From NCBI RefSeq assembly GCF_001013475.1, contig NZ_JZEF01000001.1, positions 473,472-537,471 on the forward strand: DNA of 64,000 nt, in the 5' to 3' direction. The notes under the pieces were generated by a model. It was not told the origin of the DNA and searched no databases. It was given only the letters and a program-made list of their open reading frames with translations. This document shows, piece after piece, positions 43,435 to 52,589 of this stretch. Position numbers and translations under genes: made by a program. This DNA comes from Xanthomonas arboricola pv. juglandis. GTDB lineage: Bacteria > Pseudomonadota > Gammaproteobacteria > Xanthomonadales > Xanthomonadaceae. How positions within the stretch are numbered: the first letter of the stretch is position 1; every line of letters starts with the position of its first letter.

Positions 43435-44319
43435 TCAGCGCGGCGGTGGGCCGAGTTTGAGCGACAGATCGACCGCGTGCACGTGCTTGGTGAGCCCGCC
43501 GATGGAGATGCAATCCACCCCATCGGCCGCAATGGCCGCAATGCCGGCCAGATCCACGCTGCCGGAGACCTCCAGCGGAATGCGTTGTTCGCGCGGCAGG
43601 GCGGCAACGATGCGCACCGCGTCGCGACGCATCACCGGGTCGAAATCGTCGATCAGGATGCGCGTGCAGCCGACCTGCAAGGCCTCGCGCAACTGCTCCA
43701 GCGTTTCCACCTCGACCACCAGCGGCAACTGCGGTTGCTGCGCACGTGCGGCATGCACGGCGGCGCTCAGCGAGCCGGCGGCGCGGATATGGTTTTCCTT
43801 GAGCATCACCGTGTCGAACAGGCCGATGCGGTGGTTGTCGCCACCGCCACAGCGCACCGCGTATTTCTGCGCGGCGCGCAGGCCGGGCAGCGTCTTGCGC
43901 GTGTCCAGGATGCGCGTGCCGGTGCCGGCCACGGCAGCCACGTATGCAGCGGTGGCGGTCGCGGTGGCCGACAGCGTCTGCATGAAGTTGAGCGAGGTGC
44001 GCTCGGCGCTGACCAGGCTGCGGCTGCGGCCATGCAGCAGCGCCAGCACCGTGCCGGCGGCGACGTGCTGGCCTTCGTGCACCTGCCAGTCGATCCGCAC
44101 CTGCGGATCGAGCGCGCGGTGCGTGGCGTCGAACCACGGCCGCCCGGCAATCACGGCGTCCTGCTTGCACAGCAGGTACGCGCTGTCTGGCTGATCGGGC
44201 AATAGCGCCGCGGTCACATCGCCGCTGCCGATGTCCTCGGCCAGCGCGCGCGCCACATCGGCGTCCACCAGCGCGGCCGGTGGTGCCTCCGGCACGGTGG
44301 TGCGTAAGGAAGGATTCAC
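43435..44319 (-). CDS. nadC: Nicotinate-nucleotide pyrophosphorylase (carboxylating)
   Basis: A 294-residue quinolinate phosphoribosyltransferase of NAD synthesis. EDIGSGDVTAALL, SAERTSLNFMQTLS, ILDTRKTLPGLR, GGGDNHRIGLFDTVMLKENHI and EVSGSVDLAGI are family motifs. GTG 44319 is chosen because it overlaps the Trm112-like stop (GTGA); the longer frame is a shadow of that gene. Confidence 0.96.
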   Translation of the reverse strand: MNPSLRTTVPEAPPAALVDADVARALAEDIGSGDVTAALLPDQPDSAYLLCKQDAVIAGRPWFDATHRALDPQVRIDWQVHEGQHVAAGTVLALLHGRSRSLVSAERTSLNFMQTLSATATATAAYVAAVAGTGTRILDTRKTLPGLRAAQKYAVRCGGGDNHRIGLFDTVMLKENHIRAAGSLSAAVHAARAQQPQLPLVVEVETLEQLREALQVGCTRILIDDFDPVMRRDAVRIVAALPREQRIPLEVSGSVDLAGIAAIAADGVDCISIGGLTKHVHAVDLSLKLGPPPR

Positions 44320-44585
44320 TTTTCGGGGAAGTCGGCGATCTGCGCAGTGCCGATGGCTTCTTCGGCCAACAGCACCGGAATGCCGTCGTCGACGCGGAAG
44401 ATCTGCTTGCGGTCGCGCGTGATCAGCGCCTCGCGCAGTGGCTGTGTCTGTGCGGTGCCGTCGGCACGCTGCAGGGTCCCGCCGGCGATGGCGGTGTTGA
44501 GTGCCTCCAGGCCCTTGCCGTCGAGCAGCGAGAGCGGCTGGCGGGTATCGGGCGAGCACAGCAGGTCGAGCAGTTTGCGATCCAT
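44316..44585 (-). CDS. Trm112/YcaR-like small protein
   Basis: An 89-residue protein with the Trm112p fold signature: MDRKLLDLLCSPDTRQPL at the start and the C-terminal FRVDDGIPVLLAEEA. Only one Cys of the zinc-type pairs is kept. In eukaryotes and archaea Trm112 activates methyltransferases; the bacterial partner here is unknown. It is translationally coupled to nadC and divergent from purE. Confidence 0.85.
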   Translation of the reverse strand: MDRKLLDLLCSPDTRQPLSLLDGKGLEALNTAIAGGTLQRADGTAQTQPLREALITRDRKQIFRVDDGIPVLLAEEAIGTAQIADFPEK

Positions 44586-44592
44586 CGAAGTC

Positions 44593-44619
44593 TTGTCTTG
44601 CGTGGAAGATGGCTAGAAT
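44593..44619 (+). promoter_or_regulatory. Candidate purE promoter
   Basis: TTGTCT (44593-44598), a 15-bp spacer and TAGAAT (44614-44619) lie about 25 bp before the purE ATG. The short spacing makes this moderate evidence. Confidence 0.45.
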
Positions 44620-44643
44620 ACGTCTTTACCGCAGGGCAGGGCC

Positions 44644-45147
44644 ATGACCTCCAACCACTCCGCGCCGCTGGTCGGCATCGTGATGGGTTCCCGTTCCGAT
44701 TGGGAAACCATGCAACACGCAGCTCAGAAGCTCGATGCGCTGGGCGTGCCTTACGAAGTCAAGGTGGTCTCGGCGCACCGCACACCGGACGTGTTGTTCA
44801 GCTATGCAGAGCAGGCTGGCGCACGCGGTCTGCGCGCGATCATTGCCGGTGCCGGCGGTGCGGCGCATCTGCCGGGCATGCTGGCGGCCAAGACGGCGGT
44901 GCCGGTGCTCGGTGTGCCGGTACAGTCCAAGGCGCTCAACGGCATGGATTCGTTGCTGTCGATCGTGCAGATGCCTGCCGGGATTCCGGTGGCCACGTTT
45001 GCGATCGGCAATGCCGGCGCGGCCAATGCGGCCTTGTTCGCCGCTGCGATGCTGGCGCCGGAGCAGGCGCAGATCGGTCAGGCACTGGCGCAGTTCCGCG
45101 CCAGGCAGACCGACGATGTCATGGCCAGCGACGACCCGCGCCAATGA
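44644..45147 (+). CDS. purE: N5-carboxyaminoimidazole ribonucleotide mutase
   Basis: A 167-residue class I PurE that converts N5-CAIR to CAIR in purine synthesis. [35 protein letters not shown] and [27 protein letters not shown] are the conserved active-site segments. It overlaps purK by 4 bp. Confidence 0.98.
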   Translation: MTSNHSAPLVGIVMGSRSDWETMQHAAQKLDALGVPYEVKVVSAHRTPDVLFSYAEQAGARGLRAIIAGAGGAAHLPGMLAAKTAVPVLGVPVQSKALNGMDSLLSIVQMPAGIPVATFAIGNAGAANAALFAAAMLAPEQAQIGQALAQFRARQTDDVMASDDPRQ

Positions 45148-46289
45148 CCACGGTCGGCATTCTGGGTGGCGGCCAGTTGGCCCGCATGCTGGTGTTGGCC
45201 GGTGCGCCACTTGGCTTGCGGTTTGCGGTGTTCGACCCGGCCACCGATGCCAGCGCAGGGCAGGTGGCGCCGCTGCAGGCGGGCGCCTTTGACGACACCG
45301 CCGCGCTTGCCGCATTCGCCGCGCACGCGGATGTGATCACCTTCGATTTCGAAAACGTGCCGGCCGCCGGCGCGCAGCAGTTGGCTGCGCAGGTGCCGGT
45401 GTTTCCCAGCGCTGCCGCGTTGGCGGTGGCGCAGGACCGGCTCAGCGAAAAAGCCCTGTTCCGCGAGCTCGGCATTCCGGTGCCCGAGTTCGCCGCCATC
45501 GACGACCGTGCAGGGCTCGACGCTGCATTGGCCCGTATCGGCACGCCGTGCGTGCTCAAGACGCGTCGCTTCGGCTACGACGGCAAGGGCCAGTTCCGCA
45601 TCAAGACGCTGGCCGATGCCGATGCCGCGTGGGACGCGCTCGGCGCGCAGGCGGCAAAGGTCGGGCTGATCGTGGAGGCCTTCGTACCGTTCGAGCGCGA
45701 GGTCAGCGTGGTGGCAGTGCGTGGGCGCGATGGCGAATTCCGCGCCTGGCCGCTGACCGAGAACTGGCATGTGGACGGCGTGCTCTCGGCCAGTCTTGCG
45801 CCGGCGCGTGTGGATGCCGGCGTGCAGGCTGCGGCAGAGGCGCATGCGCGTGCGGTCGCCGAGCGGCTGGACTACGTCGGCGTGTTCGCGCTGGAACTGT
45901 TCGTGCGCGATGGCCAGTTGCTTGCCAACGAAATGGCGCCGCGCGTGCACAACTCCGGGCATTGGACCATCGAAGGCGCCGAGACCTCACAGTTCGAAAA
46001 TCATGTGCGCGCCGTGCTCGGTCTGCCGCTCGGCAGCACCGCGATGCGCGGGCATGCCTGCATGCTCAACTGGCTGGGCGCGATGCCGGACGCGGCTGCA
46101 TTTTTGGCGGTGCCCGGTGGGCATTGGCACGACTATGGCAAGCAATCGCGCGAGGGCCGCAAGGTCGGCCACGCCACACTGCGCGCCGAGACGCCGCAGC
46201 TGCTTGCGCAGGCACTGAGCGCAGCAGGCACCGCGCTGCAGCGTGATGCGCAGGTCGAACCGGTGCTCGCGCGTTTGAGCGAAGGGTAA
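45144..46289 (+). CDS. purK: N5-carboxyaminoimidazole ribonucleotide synthase
   Basis: A 381-residue ATP-grasp enzyme that carboxylates AIR with ATP and bicarbonate. [18 protein letters not shown] starts the pre-ATP-grasp domain. The [13 protein letters not shown] loop and [32 protein letters not shown] are diagnostic. ATG 45144 overlaps the purE stop. It converges on the superoxide dismutase gene across 139 bp with no clear element. Confidence 0.97.
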   Translation: MTTVGILGGGQLARMLVLAGAPLGLRFAVFDPATDASAGQVAPLQAGAFDDTAALAAFAAHADVITFDFENVPAAGAQQLAAQVPVFPSAAALAVAQDRLSEKALFRELGIPVPEFAAIDDRAGLDAALARIGTPCVLKTRRFGYDGKGQFRIKTLADADAAWDALGAQAAKVGLIVEAFVPFEREVSVVAVRGRDGEFRAWPLTENWHVDGVLSASLAPARVDAGVQAAAEAHARAVAERLDYVGVFALELFVRDGQLLANEMAPRVHNSGHWTIEGAETSQFENHVRAVLGLPLGSTAMRGHACMLNWLGAMPDAAAFLAVPGGHWHDYGKQSREGRKVGHATLRAETPQLLAQALSAAGTALQRDAQVEPVLARLSEG

Positions 46290-46428
46290 TTCGCAGAGCC
46301 ATCGGTGGCGCTGCTGCGGCCTCGCCGATGTGCAGGTTCGTGGCGAAGATGCACTGCGGTGCGCGGTGCCGCCAGGCGCCGTTGCGGCAGGTCACCTGAT
46401 CGTTGACCTGTTGCAACGGCGCAAGCGG

Positions 46429-47007
46429 CTAACCCAACCGGCTGGCCACGAACTCCCAGTTGATCAGCTTCCAGAACACGTCCAGGTACTGCGCGCGGTC
46501 CTGCCGGTAATCCAGGTAATAGGCGTGCTCCCAGAGGTCGCAGGCGAGCAGCGGGGTGTCCGGCCCGGTGAGCGGCGTGGACGCATTCGGCGTGGCGACG
46601 ACCGCCAGTGCACCATCCGGGCGCTGCACCAGCCACACCCAGCCCGAGCCGAAGCTGCCCAGGGCGACGCGGTTGAATTCCTGCTTGAAATGCACGAAGT
46701 CGCCGAACGATTTGGCGATGCGGTCGGCCAGCCGGCCCAGCGGCTCGCCGCCGCCGCGTGGGCGCAGGCACTGCCAATAGAAATTGTGGTTCCACACCTG
46801 CGCAGCCAGGTGAAACAGCGTGCCCTGCGCCTGCGCGATGATGTCTTCCAGTGTCAGCTCGGCGAACTCGCTGCCTTCGATGCGCGCATTGAGCCGATCG
46901 ACCTCGCTGCGATGACAGACGCCGTGGTGCGCCTCCAATGTGGCGGCGGACAGATGCGGCTCCAGGGCGACGCGGGAGTAGGGCAGTGCAAGGTGTTCGA
47001 TCGGCAT
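46429..47007 (-). CDS. Fe/Mn-type superoxide dismutase with altered gateway residues
   Basis: A 192-residue SodB-like protein that aligns without gaps to E. coli FeSOD. Metal ligands are all kept: His27, His74, Asp157 and His161, as are the active-site Gln70 (FeSOD type) and the WEHAYYLDYR segment. But the gateway motif HYGKHHQTY is here HHGVCHRSE: Cys31 replaces the conserved second-shell His and Glu35 replaces the active-site Tyr34. Catalysis or metal use may be changed. It is transcribed divergently from grxD. Confidence 0.9.
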   Translation of the reverse strand: MPIEHLALPYSRVALEPHLSAATLEAHHGVCHRSEVDRLNARIEGSEFAELTLEDIIAQAQGTLFHLAAQVWNHNFYWQCLRPRGGGEPLGRLADRIAKSFGDFVHFKQEFNRVALGSFGSGWVWLVQRPDGALAVVATPNASTPLTGPDTPLLACDLWEHAYYLDYRQDRAQYLDVFWKLINWEFVASRLG

Positions 47008-47128
47008 GATGGCAAGGGCAGCGAAGGGAGTGCGGCGACAGGTCGCGCTGAAGGCTTACAATGCGCGCCTTTGCGGAAGTCTATCCGACCCGGCGGTCGG
47101 GCCTGCCGCTCCCAGTCAGGAGAGTCCA

Positions 47129-47449
47129 ATGCCGGTGATGGAACGGATCCAGGCCGAAGTCGAACAACACCCGATCGTGCTGTTCATGAAAGGCACCCCG
47201 CAATTCCCGATGTGCGGTTTTTCCAGCCGCGCCGTGCAGGCCCTGGTGGCTGCCGGCGCCGATCAGTTGCGCACGGTCAACGTGCTGGAAGAGCCCGAAG
47301 TGCGCGCCAATCTGCCGCGCTATTCCAACTGGCCGACCTTCCCGCAACTGTTCATCCACGGCGAGCTGATCGGCGGTTGCGACATCACGCTGGAACTGTT
47401 CGAAGCCGGCGAGCTCAAGCGCATCGTCAGCGAGGCTTACCAACCGTGA
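47129..47449 (+). CDS. grxD: Monothiol glutaredoxin, Grx4/GrxD type
   Basis: A 106-residue monothiol glutaredoxin with the CGFS active site (PQFPMCGFSSRAVQAL), used in Fe-S cluster transfer with BolA-type partners. FMKGTP, the NWPTFPQLFIHGELIGGCDI segment and the TVNVLEEPEVR element bind glutathione. ATG 47129 has a strong caggaga ribosome-binding site; the frame opens earlier. The stop overlaps the following GTG. Confidence 0.97.
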   Translation: MPVMERIQAEVEQHPIVLFMKGTPQFPMCGFSSRAVQALVAAGADQLRTVNVLEEPEVRANLPRYSNWPTFPQLFIHGELIGGCDITLELFEAGELKRIVSEAYQP

Positions 47450-48189
47450 GTCTGGCGCAGGCCCGGCCCGACGCGGCGGCACTTGCCGGCCGCGTGGTGC
47501 TGATCACCGGTGCAGCCGGCGGGCTGGGGAGCGCGGCGGCGCAGGCGTGTGCATCCGCCGGTGCGACCGTGGTGTTGCTCGGCCGCAAGCTGCGCCCGCT
47601 GGAGCGCATCTACGACGCGGTCGCCAAGCTGGGTCCGGAGCCGTTGCTGTATCCGCTGGATCTGGCCGGCGCCACGCCGGACGACTACGCCGCACTGGCG
47701 CAGCGGCTGCAGTCCGAGCTCGGTGGCCTGCACGGCCTGCTGCACTGCGCCGCCGATTTCGCCGGCTTGACCCCGGCCGAACTCGCGGCGCCCGCCGACT
47801 TCGCACGCAACCTCCATATCAACCTCACCGCGCGCGCCTGGTTGACCCAGGCCTGCCTGCCGCTGTTGCGGCAGCAAGGCGATGCGGCGGTGGTCTTCGT
47901 CGTCGATGACCCTGCACGCGTTGGCCAAGCGTACTGGGGTGCCTATGGCGCTGCCCAGCATGCACAGCGTGGCCTGCTCGCCAGCCTGCATCACGAAACC
48001 GCCGCCAGCCCGGTCCGCATCAGCGGACTGCAGCCCGGCCCGATGCGCACCGCCTTGCGTGCGCGCGCCTTCACCCATCAGGAAGACAGCGAAGCGCTGG
48101 ACCCCACGCGCTATGCCGCCGCCTGCGTCACCTTGTTGTCCACGGCCGGTGGCGCGCACCGCGGCGCGATCTGGAGTCCTTCCGCATGA
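47446..48189 (+). CDS. YciK-like SDR protein with degenerate active site
   Basis: A 247-residue SDR-fold protein starting at GTG 47446 (overlaps grxD by 4 bp). The Rossmann motif TGAAGGLGSAAAQ and a cofactor-typical segment with LLGRK are intact. In YciK relatives a Ser run and YAASK supply the catalytic Ser, Tyr and Lys; here the segment reads VVDDPARVGQAYWGAYGAAQ, so Ser is Asp154, Tyr167 is kept and Lys is Gln171. A normal dehydrogenase reaction is therefore unlikely. Binding, sensing or an unusual reaction remains possible. marC follows with a 4-bp overlap. Confidence 0.85.
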   Translation: MSLAQARPDAAALAGRVVLITGAAGGLGSAAAQACASAGATVVLLGRKLRPLERIYDAVAKLGPEPLLYPLDLAGATPDDYAALAQRLQSELGGLHGLLHCAADFAGLTPAELAAPADFARNLHINLTARAWLTQACLPLLRQQGDAAVVFVVDDPARVGQAYWGAYGAAQHAQRGLLASLHHETAASPVRISGLQPGPMRTALRARAFTHQEDSEALDPTRYAAACVTLLSTAGGAHRGAIWSPSA

Positions 48190-48785
48190 CCATTCTTTCG
48201 GCGGCACTGCTGCTGTTCCTGATCCTCGACCCGCTGGGCAACATTCCGGTGTTTCTCAGTGTGCTCAAGCCGCTGCCTCCGAAGCGCCAGCGCTTCGTGC
48301 TCGCGCGCGAGTTGCTGATCGCCCTGTTCGTGCTGATGGCGTTCCTGTGGGGCGGTAAGTACGCGCTGGAGCTGATGCATCTGCGCCAGGAATCGGTGGC
48401 GATCGCCGGCGGCATCGTGCTGTTCCTGATCGGTATCCGCATGATCTTCCCGCGCCCGGAAGGCCTGATGGGCGAGATCCCCGACGGCGAGCCCTTCATC
48501 GTGCCGCTGGCGATCCCGCTGGTGGCCGGCCCGTCCGGCATGGCCGCAGTGATGCTGATGGGCAGCAACGAACCCACCCGCCTATGGGATTGGAGCCTGG
48601 CGCTGATGATCGCCTGGATCGGTGCATCCACCATCCTGGCCTCGGCCCCGCTGTTGTACAAACTGCTCGGTCATCGCGCACTGACCGCGATCGAGCGGCT
48701 GATGGGCATGTTGCTAGTGGCCATTTCGGTGCAGATGTTCCTGGACGGCCTGGGGACTTACTTTAAGTTGCCGGTATCGATCTGA
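48186..48785 (+). CDS. MarC family integral membrane protein
   Basis: A 199-residue protein with about six hydrophobic segments. FLILDPLGNIPVFLSVL and IVPLAIPLVAGPSGMAAVML are MarC/YhgN/YchE signatures. The family is not a proven drug exporter despite its name, and its transport substrate is unknown. The gene is coupled to the SDR-like gene and ends the grxD transcript. Confidence 0.9.
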   Translation: MTILSAALLLFLILDPLGNIPVFLSVLKPLPPKRQRFVLARELLIALFVLMAFLWGGKYALELMHLRQESVAIAGGIVLFLIGIRMIFPRPEGLMGEIPDGEPFIVPLAIPLVAGPSGMAAVMLMGSNEPTRLWDWSLALMIAWIGASTILASAPLLYKLLGHRALTAIERLMGMLLVAISVQMFLDGLGTYFKLPVSI

Positions 48786-49238
48786 GTCCAGTCGGTGATA
48801 GACGGGCAGGGTGCGTGGGGACGACCTGTGAATGCCTGGCGGGAATTTGAAGCCGCGTTGCTGACCTGTGGCGTGAGCGGGTAGCAGTGTCAGGCGACCA
48901 CAACGGGGGATGGCGGCCGATAGCCAGCGCTGCGGTCTCAGGCTAAACGTTGCCGGTTTGCGACAAGCCAGCTCGATTGCGCGACGCCGGTCGCAAACGC
49001 CACGCGACTTTGCGCAAGCTGGCGTTTAGGCCTTCACATGCGAAGTTCATGTTGCACTGCGCGAACTTTGTCACGTCGCCGTCACAATCAGGCCTTAGCG
49101 TGTTAATCTGTTGTTAACCGTTGCGGCAGCAACCAGCCGCGCGGCAAGGGACCCCAGATCATCGGCAGCCCACCCCCGGGAACGGTTGGGCTGACTGCGC
49201 CTTTTTGTCACTGCCCAACCTGTATCGAGGCTACCGAA
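48786..49238. promoter_or_regulatory. 453-bp non-coding region upstream of the TonB receptor, with nested inverted repeats
   Basis: No gene is visible. Overlapping inverted repeats occupy 48958-49027: TTGCGAC (48958)/GTCGCAA (48990), GCCAGCT (48967)/AGCTGGC (49017) and AAACGCCA (48995)/TGGCGTTT (49020). These stems exclude one another. Further on are two GTCAC copies near 49070-49085 and GTTAA-N7-TTAAC (49102-49118). A GAGG ribosome-binding site at 49227-49230 serves the receptor. Confidence 0.5.
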
Positions 49239-52200
49239 ATGACCCACCCCCGCTGTCTCCGCATGTCCAAGCTGACGCTTGGCCTTGTTGCCGCACTCGC
49301 CGCCGCCCCCGTGTTCGCCCAGAGCACCTCTGCCGGCGTCGCTGGCCTGGTGACCAGCAGCGCCGGTCAACCGGTGCCGAATGCCGAAGTGACGATCACC
49401 CACATCGAATCGGGCACGGTCAGCCGCGCCACCACCGATGCCAGCGGACGCTACAACGCGCGCGGCCTTCGCGTGGGTGGGCCTTACACGATCACCATTA
49501 CCAAGTCGGGTGAAGGCACCAAGACCGAAGAAGGCGTGTACCTGAACCTCAATCAGGTCAATAGCGTCGATGCCTCTCTTGGCGGCGACGTCACCACGCT
49601 TGGCGCGGTGCAGGCCATCGGTGGCGACTACGGCTCGGCGCTGTTCAGCGCCAACAAGATGGGCACCGGCACCAACGTGACCCGCGAGCAGATCGAATCG
49701 CTGCCGTCGATCAACCGCAACCTGCAGGACTACGTGCGCCTGGATCCGCGTGTCGCGCAGACCGACAAGGCGCGTAACGAGATTTCCGTGGGCGGCCAGA
49801 ATCCGCGCTTCAACCTGATCCGTGTCGACGGTATCAGCACCAACGATGCGTTTGGCCTTGAATCCAATGGTCTGCCGACGCCGCGCCAGCCGTTCTCGAT
49901 GGATGTCATCGACGAAATCTCCGTCGACGTCGCCAATTACGACGTGACCATTACCGGCGCTACTGGCGGTGTGATCAATGCAGTGACCAAGTCCGGTACC
50001 AATGAGTTTCACGGTTCGGTCTACGGCACCTACCGCGAGAACGATTGGTCGGGCAAGAACCAGAACGATATCCGCCCGCAGCTGTTCGATAACGAAGCCA
50101 CCTACGGCCTGACCCTCGGCGGCCCGATCGTCAAGGACAAGCTGTTCTTCTTTGCCAATTACGAAAAGTACAAGGGCAAGGGTGTTTTCACCGGAGCCTC
50201 CGGTTACGGTCCGACCGGCTCGGGTGCGAGCAACATCGTTCCGATCTCACAGGCGCAGGTCGATGAGATCATCGACATCTCGCGCAATATCTATGGCTTC
50301 GATCCGGGAACTCTCGCCCTGCCGGCGCTGGATTCGGATTCGGAGGAAAAGGGCTTCAAGCTCGACTGGAACATCTCCGACAAGCATCGCGCTTCGTTCC
50401 GCTATGGTGAGAGCGAGCAGAGCACCGCCAACCTCAATGGCTTTGGCAACCAGGCGCTGTCGCTGAATTCGTATCACTATGTCCGCGACTTCAGCCTCAA
50501 GACCTATACGGCCCAGTTGTTCAGCGACTGGACCGATACCTTCTCGACTGAAGCCAAGGTCTCCTACCGCGATTATTCGGCGGTTCGTACGGCTGCTTCG
50601 CAGCTGCCGGCCGTGGCAGTGCGCATCGGTAATAACACTGTCAATCTGGGGACCGAGCAGAGCACTCAAGCGAACGAACTGCGCACCGAAACCTGGAATG
50701 CCTTCTTCGCCGGCACGTTGTTCTTGAACGATCACACCGTCAAGTTCGGCTTCGACTACGAAGACAACGATCTGTTCAACCTGTTTGGGCAGCGCGTCTT
50801 TGGTTCCTACACGTTCAATTCGATTGCCGACTACGCGGCCAATCGTCCGCTGAACTACCGCTATTCGCGTTCCAACAGCGGAAACATTGACGACATCGCC
50901 GCAGATTGGGGCATGCGCAATGTCGGCGTCTTCCTGCAGGACACCTGGGCCGTCAGCAACAACCTGACGCTGACGTTCGGTGTGCGTTATGACGAGCCGA
51001 TGGTAAAGAACAGCCCGGCCTACAACGCAGCCGCGTCGACGCTATTCGGCTTCCGTAACGACCAGACCATCGACGGCAACGGATTGTTCGAGCCGCGCTT
51101 TGGTTTCAACTACACCTTCGACAGCGACCGCCCCACCCAGCTGCGTGGTGGCGTGGGCTTGTTCCAGGGCGCTGCGGCAACCGTGTGGCTTTCCAATCCG
51201 TACTCCAACACCGGCCTGGCGTATACCGATTACAACTTCTCCAGCCAGACGCTGGTGAACACCAATGGCATTCGCTTCACGCCGGACATCAACAATCAGC
51301 CGACCGGCAATGGGTCGGTCAACGGTGCGACACAGTCGGTAGATTTCGTCGACAGCAAGCTGGGTCAGCCGTCGGTGTGGAAGGCCAATCTTGCATTCGA
51401 TACCGAACTGCCCTGGTACGGCATCGTGGCATCCGCCGAAGCGGTGGTGACCAAGGTCAACGAGGCGATCTACTACCAGCAGCTCAATCTGGGCACCACC
51501 AGCCGCGTAGGCCAAGACGGTCGTAACCTGTACTGGAATACTGCAGGCTTGAATCCGGCCTGCTGGCTGGATGACGGCCGCAACCCGACCGGTGCCAGCG
51601 CTCCGGCGGCTTGTGTGCGTGGCACCGCTTCGGTGGTCGATGCACGCGGCTCGCGCGATTCGCGTTTCAACGATGCGATCATTGCGCGTCCGACCGACAA
51701 GGGTGGAAGCGAAAGCTTCACCGTCGGTCTGAACAAGCCGTTCAACGGCGGTGACTGGTCTTGGGGCCTGTACTACACGTATACCGATGCCGATGAAGTC
51801 AGCGGCCTGACCAGTTCGACCTCGGGTTCGCAGCTGGGTAACAACGCCGTCTTCCAGGCCAATGAAAACGTCGCCTCGACCGCCGCGTACGAAGTCAAAA
51901 ACAGCATCCTCGGCACCTTGAATTGGAAGCATGCGTTCTTTGGCGACTACGAGACCAAGGTCGGGCTGATCTACCAGGGTCGCAACGGTCGTCCGTACAG
52001 CTATACGTTCGACAACGATGCCAATGGCGACGGCCGCCTGAACGATCTGTTGTATATCCCGGCCGGCCGTGGCGATGTGCTGTTCGGTACCGCCCGAGAA
52101 GAACAGGCGTTCTGGAACTACATCGAAGGCAACGAGTACCTGGCTGCCCGCCGTGGTCAAGTTGCCGAGCGCAACGGCGCACGCAACTCCTGGATCAACC

Positions 52201-52484
52201 AGTTCGACTTGCACATCGAGCAGGAGATTCCCGGCTTCTTCAAGGACAACAAGGCCTCCATCTGGCTTGATGTCATGAACGTTGGCAACCTGCTGAACAA
52301 AAAGTGGGGCCGCGTGGAGGAGTACGCCTTCCCGGGCATGCGCGGTGTTGTGGAGTACGGTGGTGTCGACGCGGCCAGCGGCAAGTACGTGTACCGCTTC
52401 AATACCCCGGACCAGTCCACGGTCTACGACGATCGCGGCATCTCCCGCTGGGCGCTGCAGCTGGGCTTCCGCTACCAGTTCTAA
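49239..52484 (+). CDS. Oar-like TonB-dependent outer-membrane receptor
   Basis: A 1081-residue protein. A signal peptide (MSKLTLGLVAALAAAPVFA, after an eight-residue lead) is followed by a carboxypeptidase-regulatory-like domain (residues about 32-115: SAGVAGLVTSSAGQPVPNAEVTI). The plug (REQIESLPSINRNLQDYVRLDP to GGVINAVTKSGTNEFHGS) and a large beta barrel follow, ending in LGFRYQF, the outer-membrane insertion signal. The domain layout is that of Oar/SusC-type receptors of xanthomonads. The substrate is unknown; protein, peptide or oligosaccharide uptake are options. A terminator follows. Confidence 0.92.
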   Translation: MTHPRCLRMSKLTLGLVAALAAAPVFAQSTSAGVAGLVTSSAGQPVPNAEVTITHIESGTVSRATTDASGRYNARGLRVGGPYTITITKSGEGTKTEEGVYLNLNQVNSVDASLGGDVTTLGAVQAIGGDYGSALFSANKMGTGTNVTREQIESLPSINRNLQDYVRLDPRVAQTDKARNEISVGGQNPRFNLIRVDGISTNDAFGLESNGLPTPRQPFSMDVIDEISVDVANYDVTITGATGGVINAVTKSGTNEFHGSVYGTYRENDWSGKNQNDIRPQLFDNEATYGLTLGGPIVKDKLFFFANYEKYKGKGVFTGASGYGPTGSGASNIVPISQAQVDEIIDISRNIYGFDPGTLALPALDSDSEEKGFKLDWNISDKHRASFRYGESEQSTANLNGFGNQALSLNSYHYVRDFSLKTYTAQLFSDWTDTFSTEAKVSYRDYSAVRTAASQLPAVAVRIGNNTVNLGTEQSTQANELRTETWNAFFAGTLFLNDHTVKFGFDYEDNDLFNLFGQRVFGSYTFNSIADYAANRPLNYRYSRSNSGNIDDIAADWGMRNVGVFLQDTWAVSNNLTLTFGVRYDEPMVKNSPAYNAAASTLFGFRNDQTIDGNGLFEPRFGFNYTFDSDRPTQLRGGVGLFQGAAATVWLSNPYSNTGLAYTDYNFSSQTLVNTNGIRFTPDINNQPTGNGSVNGATQSVDFVDSKLGQPSVWKANLAFDTELPWYGIVASAEAVVTKVNEAIYYQQLNLGTTSRVGQDGRNLYWNTAGLNPACWLDDGRNPTGASAPAACVRGTASVVDARGSRDSRFNDAIIARPTDKGGSESFTVGLNKPFNGGDWSWGLYYTYTDADEVSGLTSSTSGSQLGNNAVFQANENVASTAAYEVKNSILGTLNWKHAFFGDYETKVGLIYQGRNGRPYSYTFDNDANGDGRLNDLLYIPAGRGDVLFGTAREEQAFWNYIEGNEYLAARRGQVAERNGARNSWINQFDLHIEQEIPGFFKDNKASIWLDVMNVGNLLNKKWGRVEEYAFPGMRGVVEYGGVDAASGKYVYRFNTPDQSTVYDDRGISRWALQLGFRYQF

Positions 52485-52511
52485 AGCTGGCTAGCGGCTC
52501 GAAGCTCGCAG

Positions 52512-52543
52512 AAACGGCCGGGGCAACCCGGCCGTTTTCTTTT
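52512..52543 (+). terminator. Intrinsic terminator after the TonB receptor gene
   Basis: AAACGGCCGGG and CCCGGCCGTTT form an 11-bp stem with a GCAA loop, followed by a TTTTCTTTT-type tract. It has A's on the 5' side as in bidirectional terminators. Confidence 0.88.
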
Positions 52544-52589
52544 GTGCGGGTGAGTACGCTAAAGTTCTGAGATACGACAGGAGCAAGCT

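Noticed and set aside
46330..47128. Plus-strand open frame upstream of grxD and through the sod gene
   Set aside because: It is the mirror of the superoxide dismutase gene, which has full metal ligands on the minus strand.
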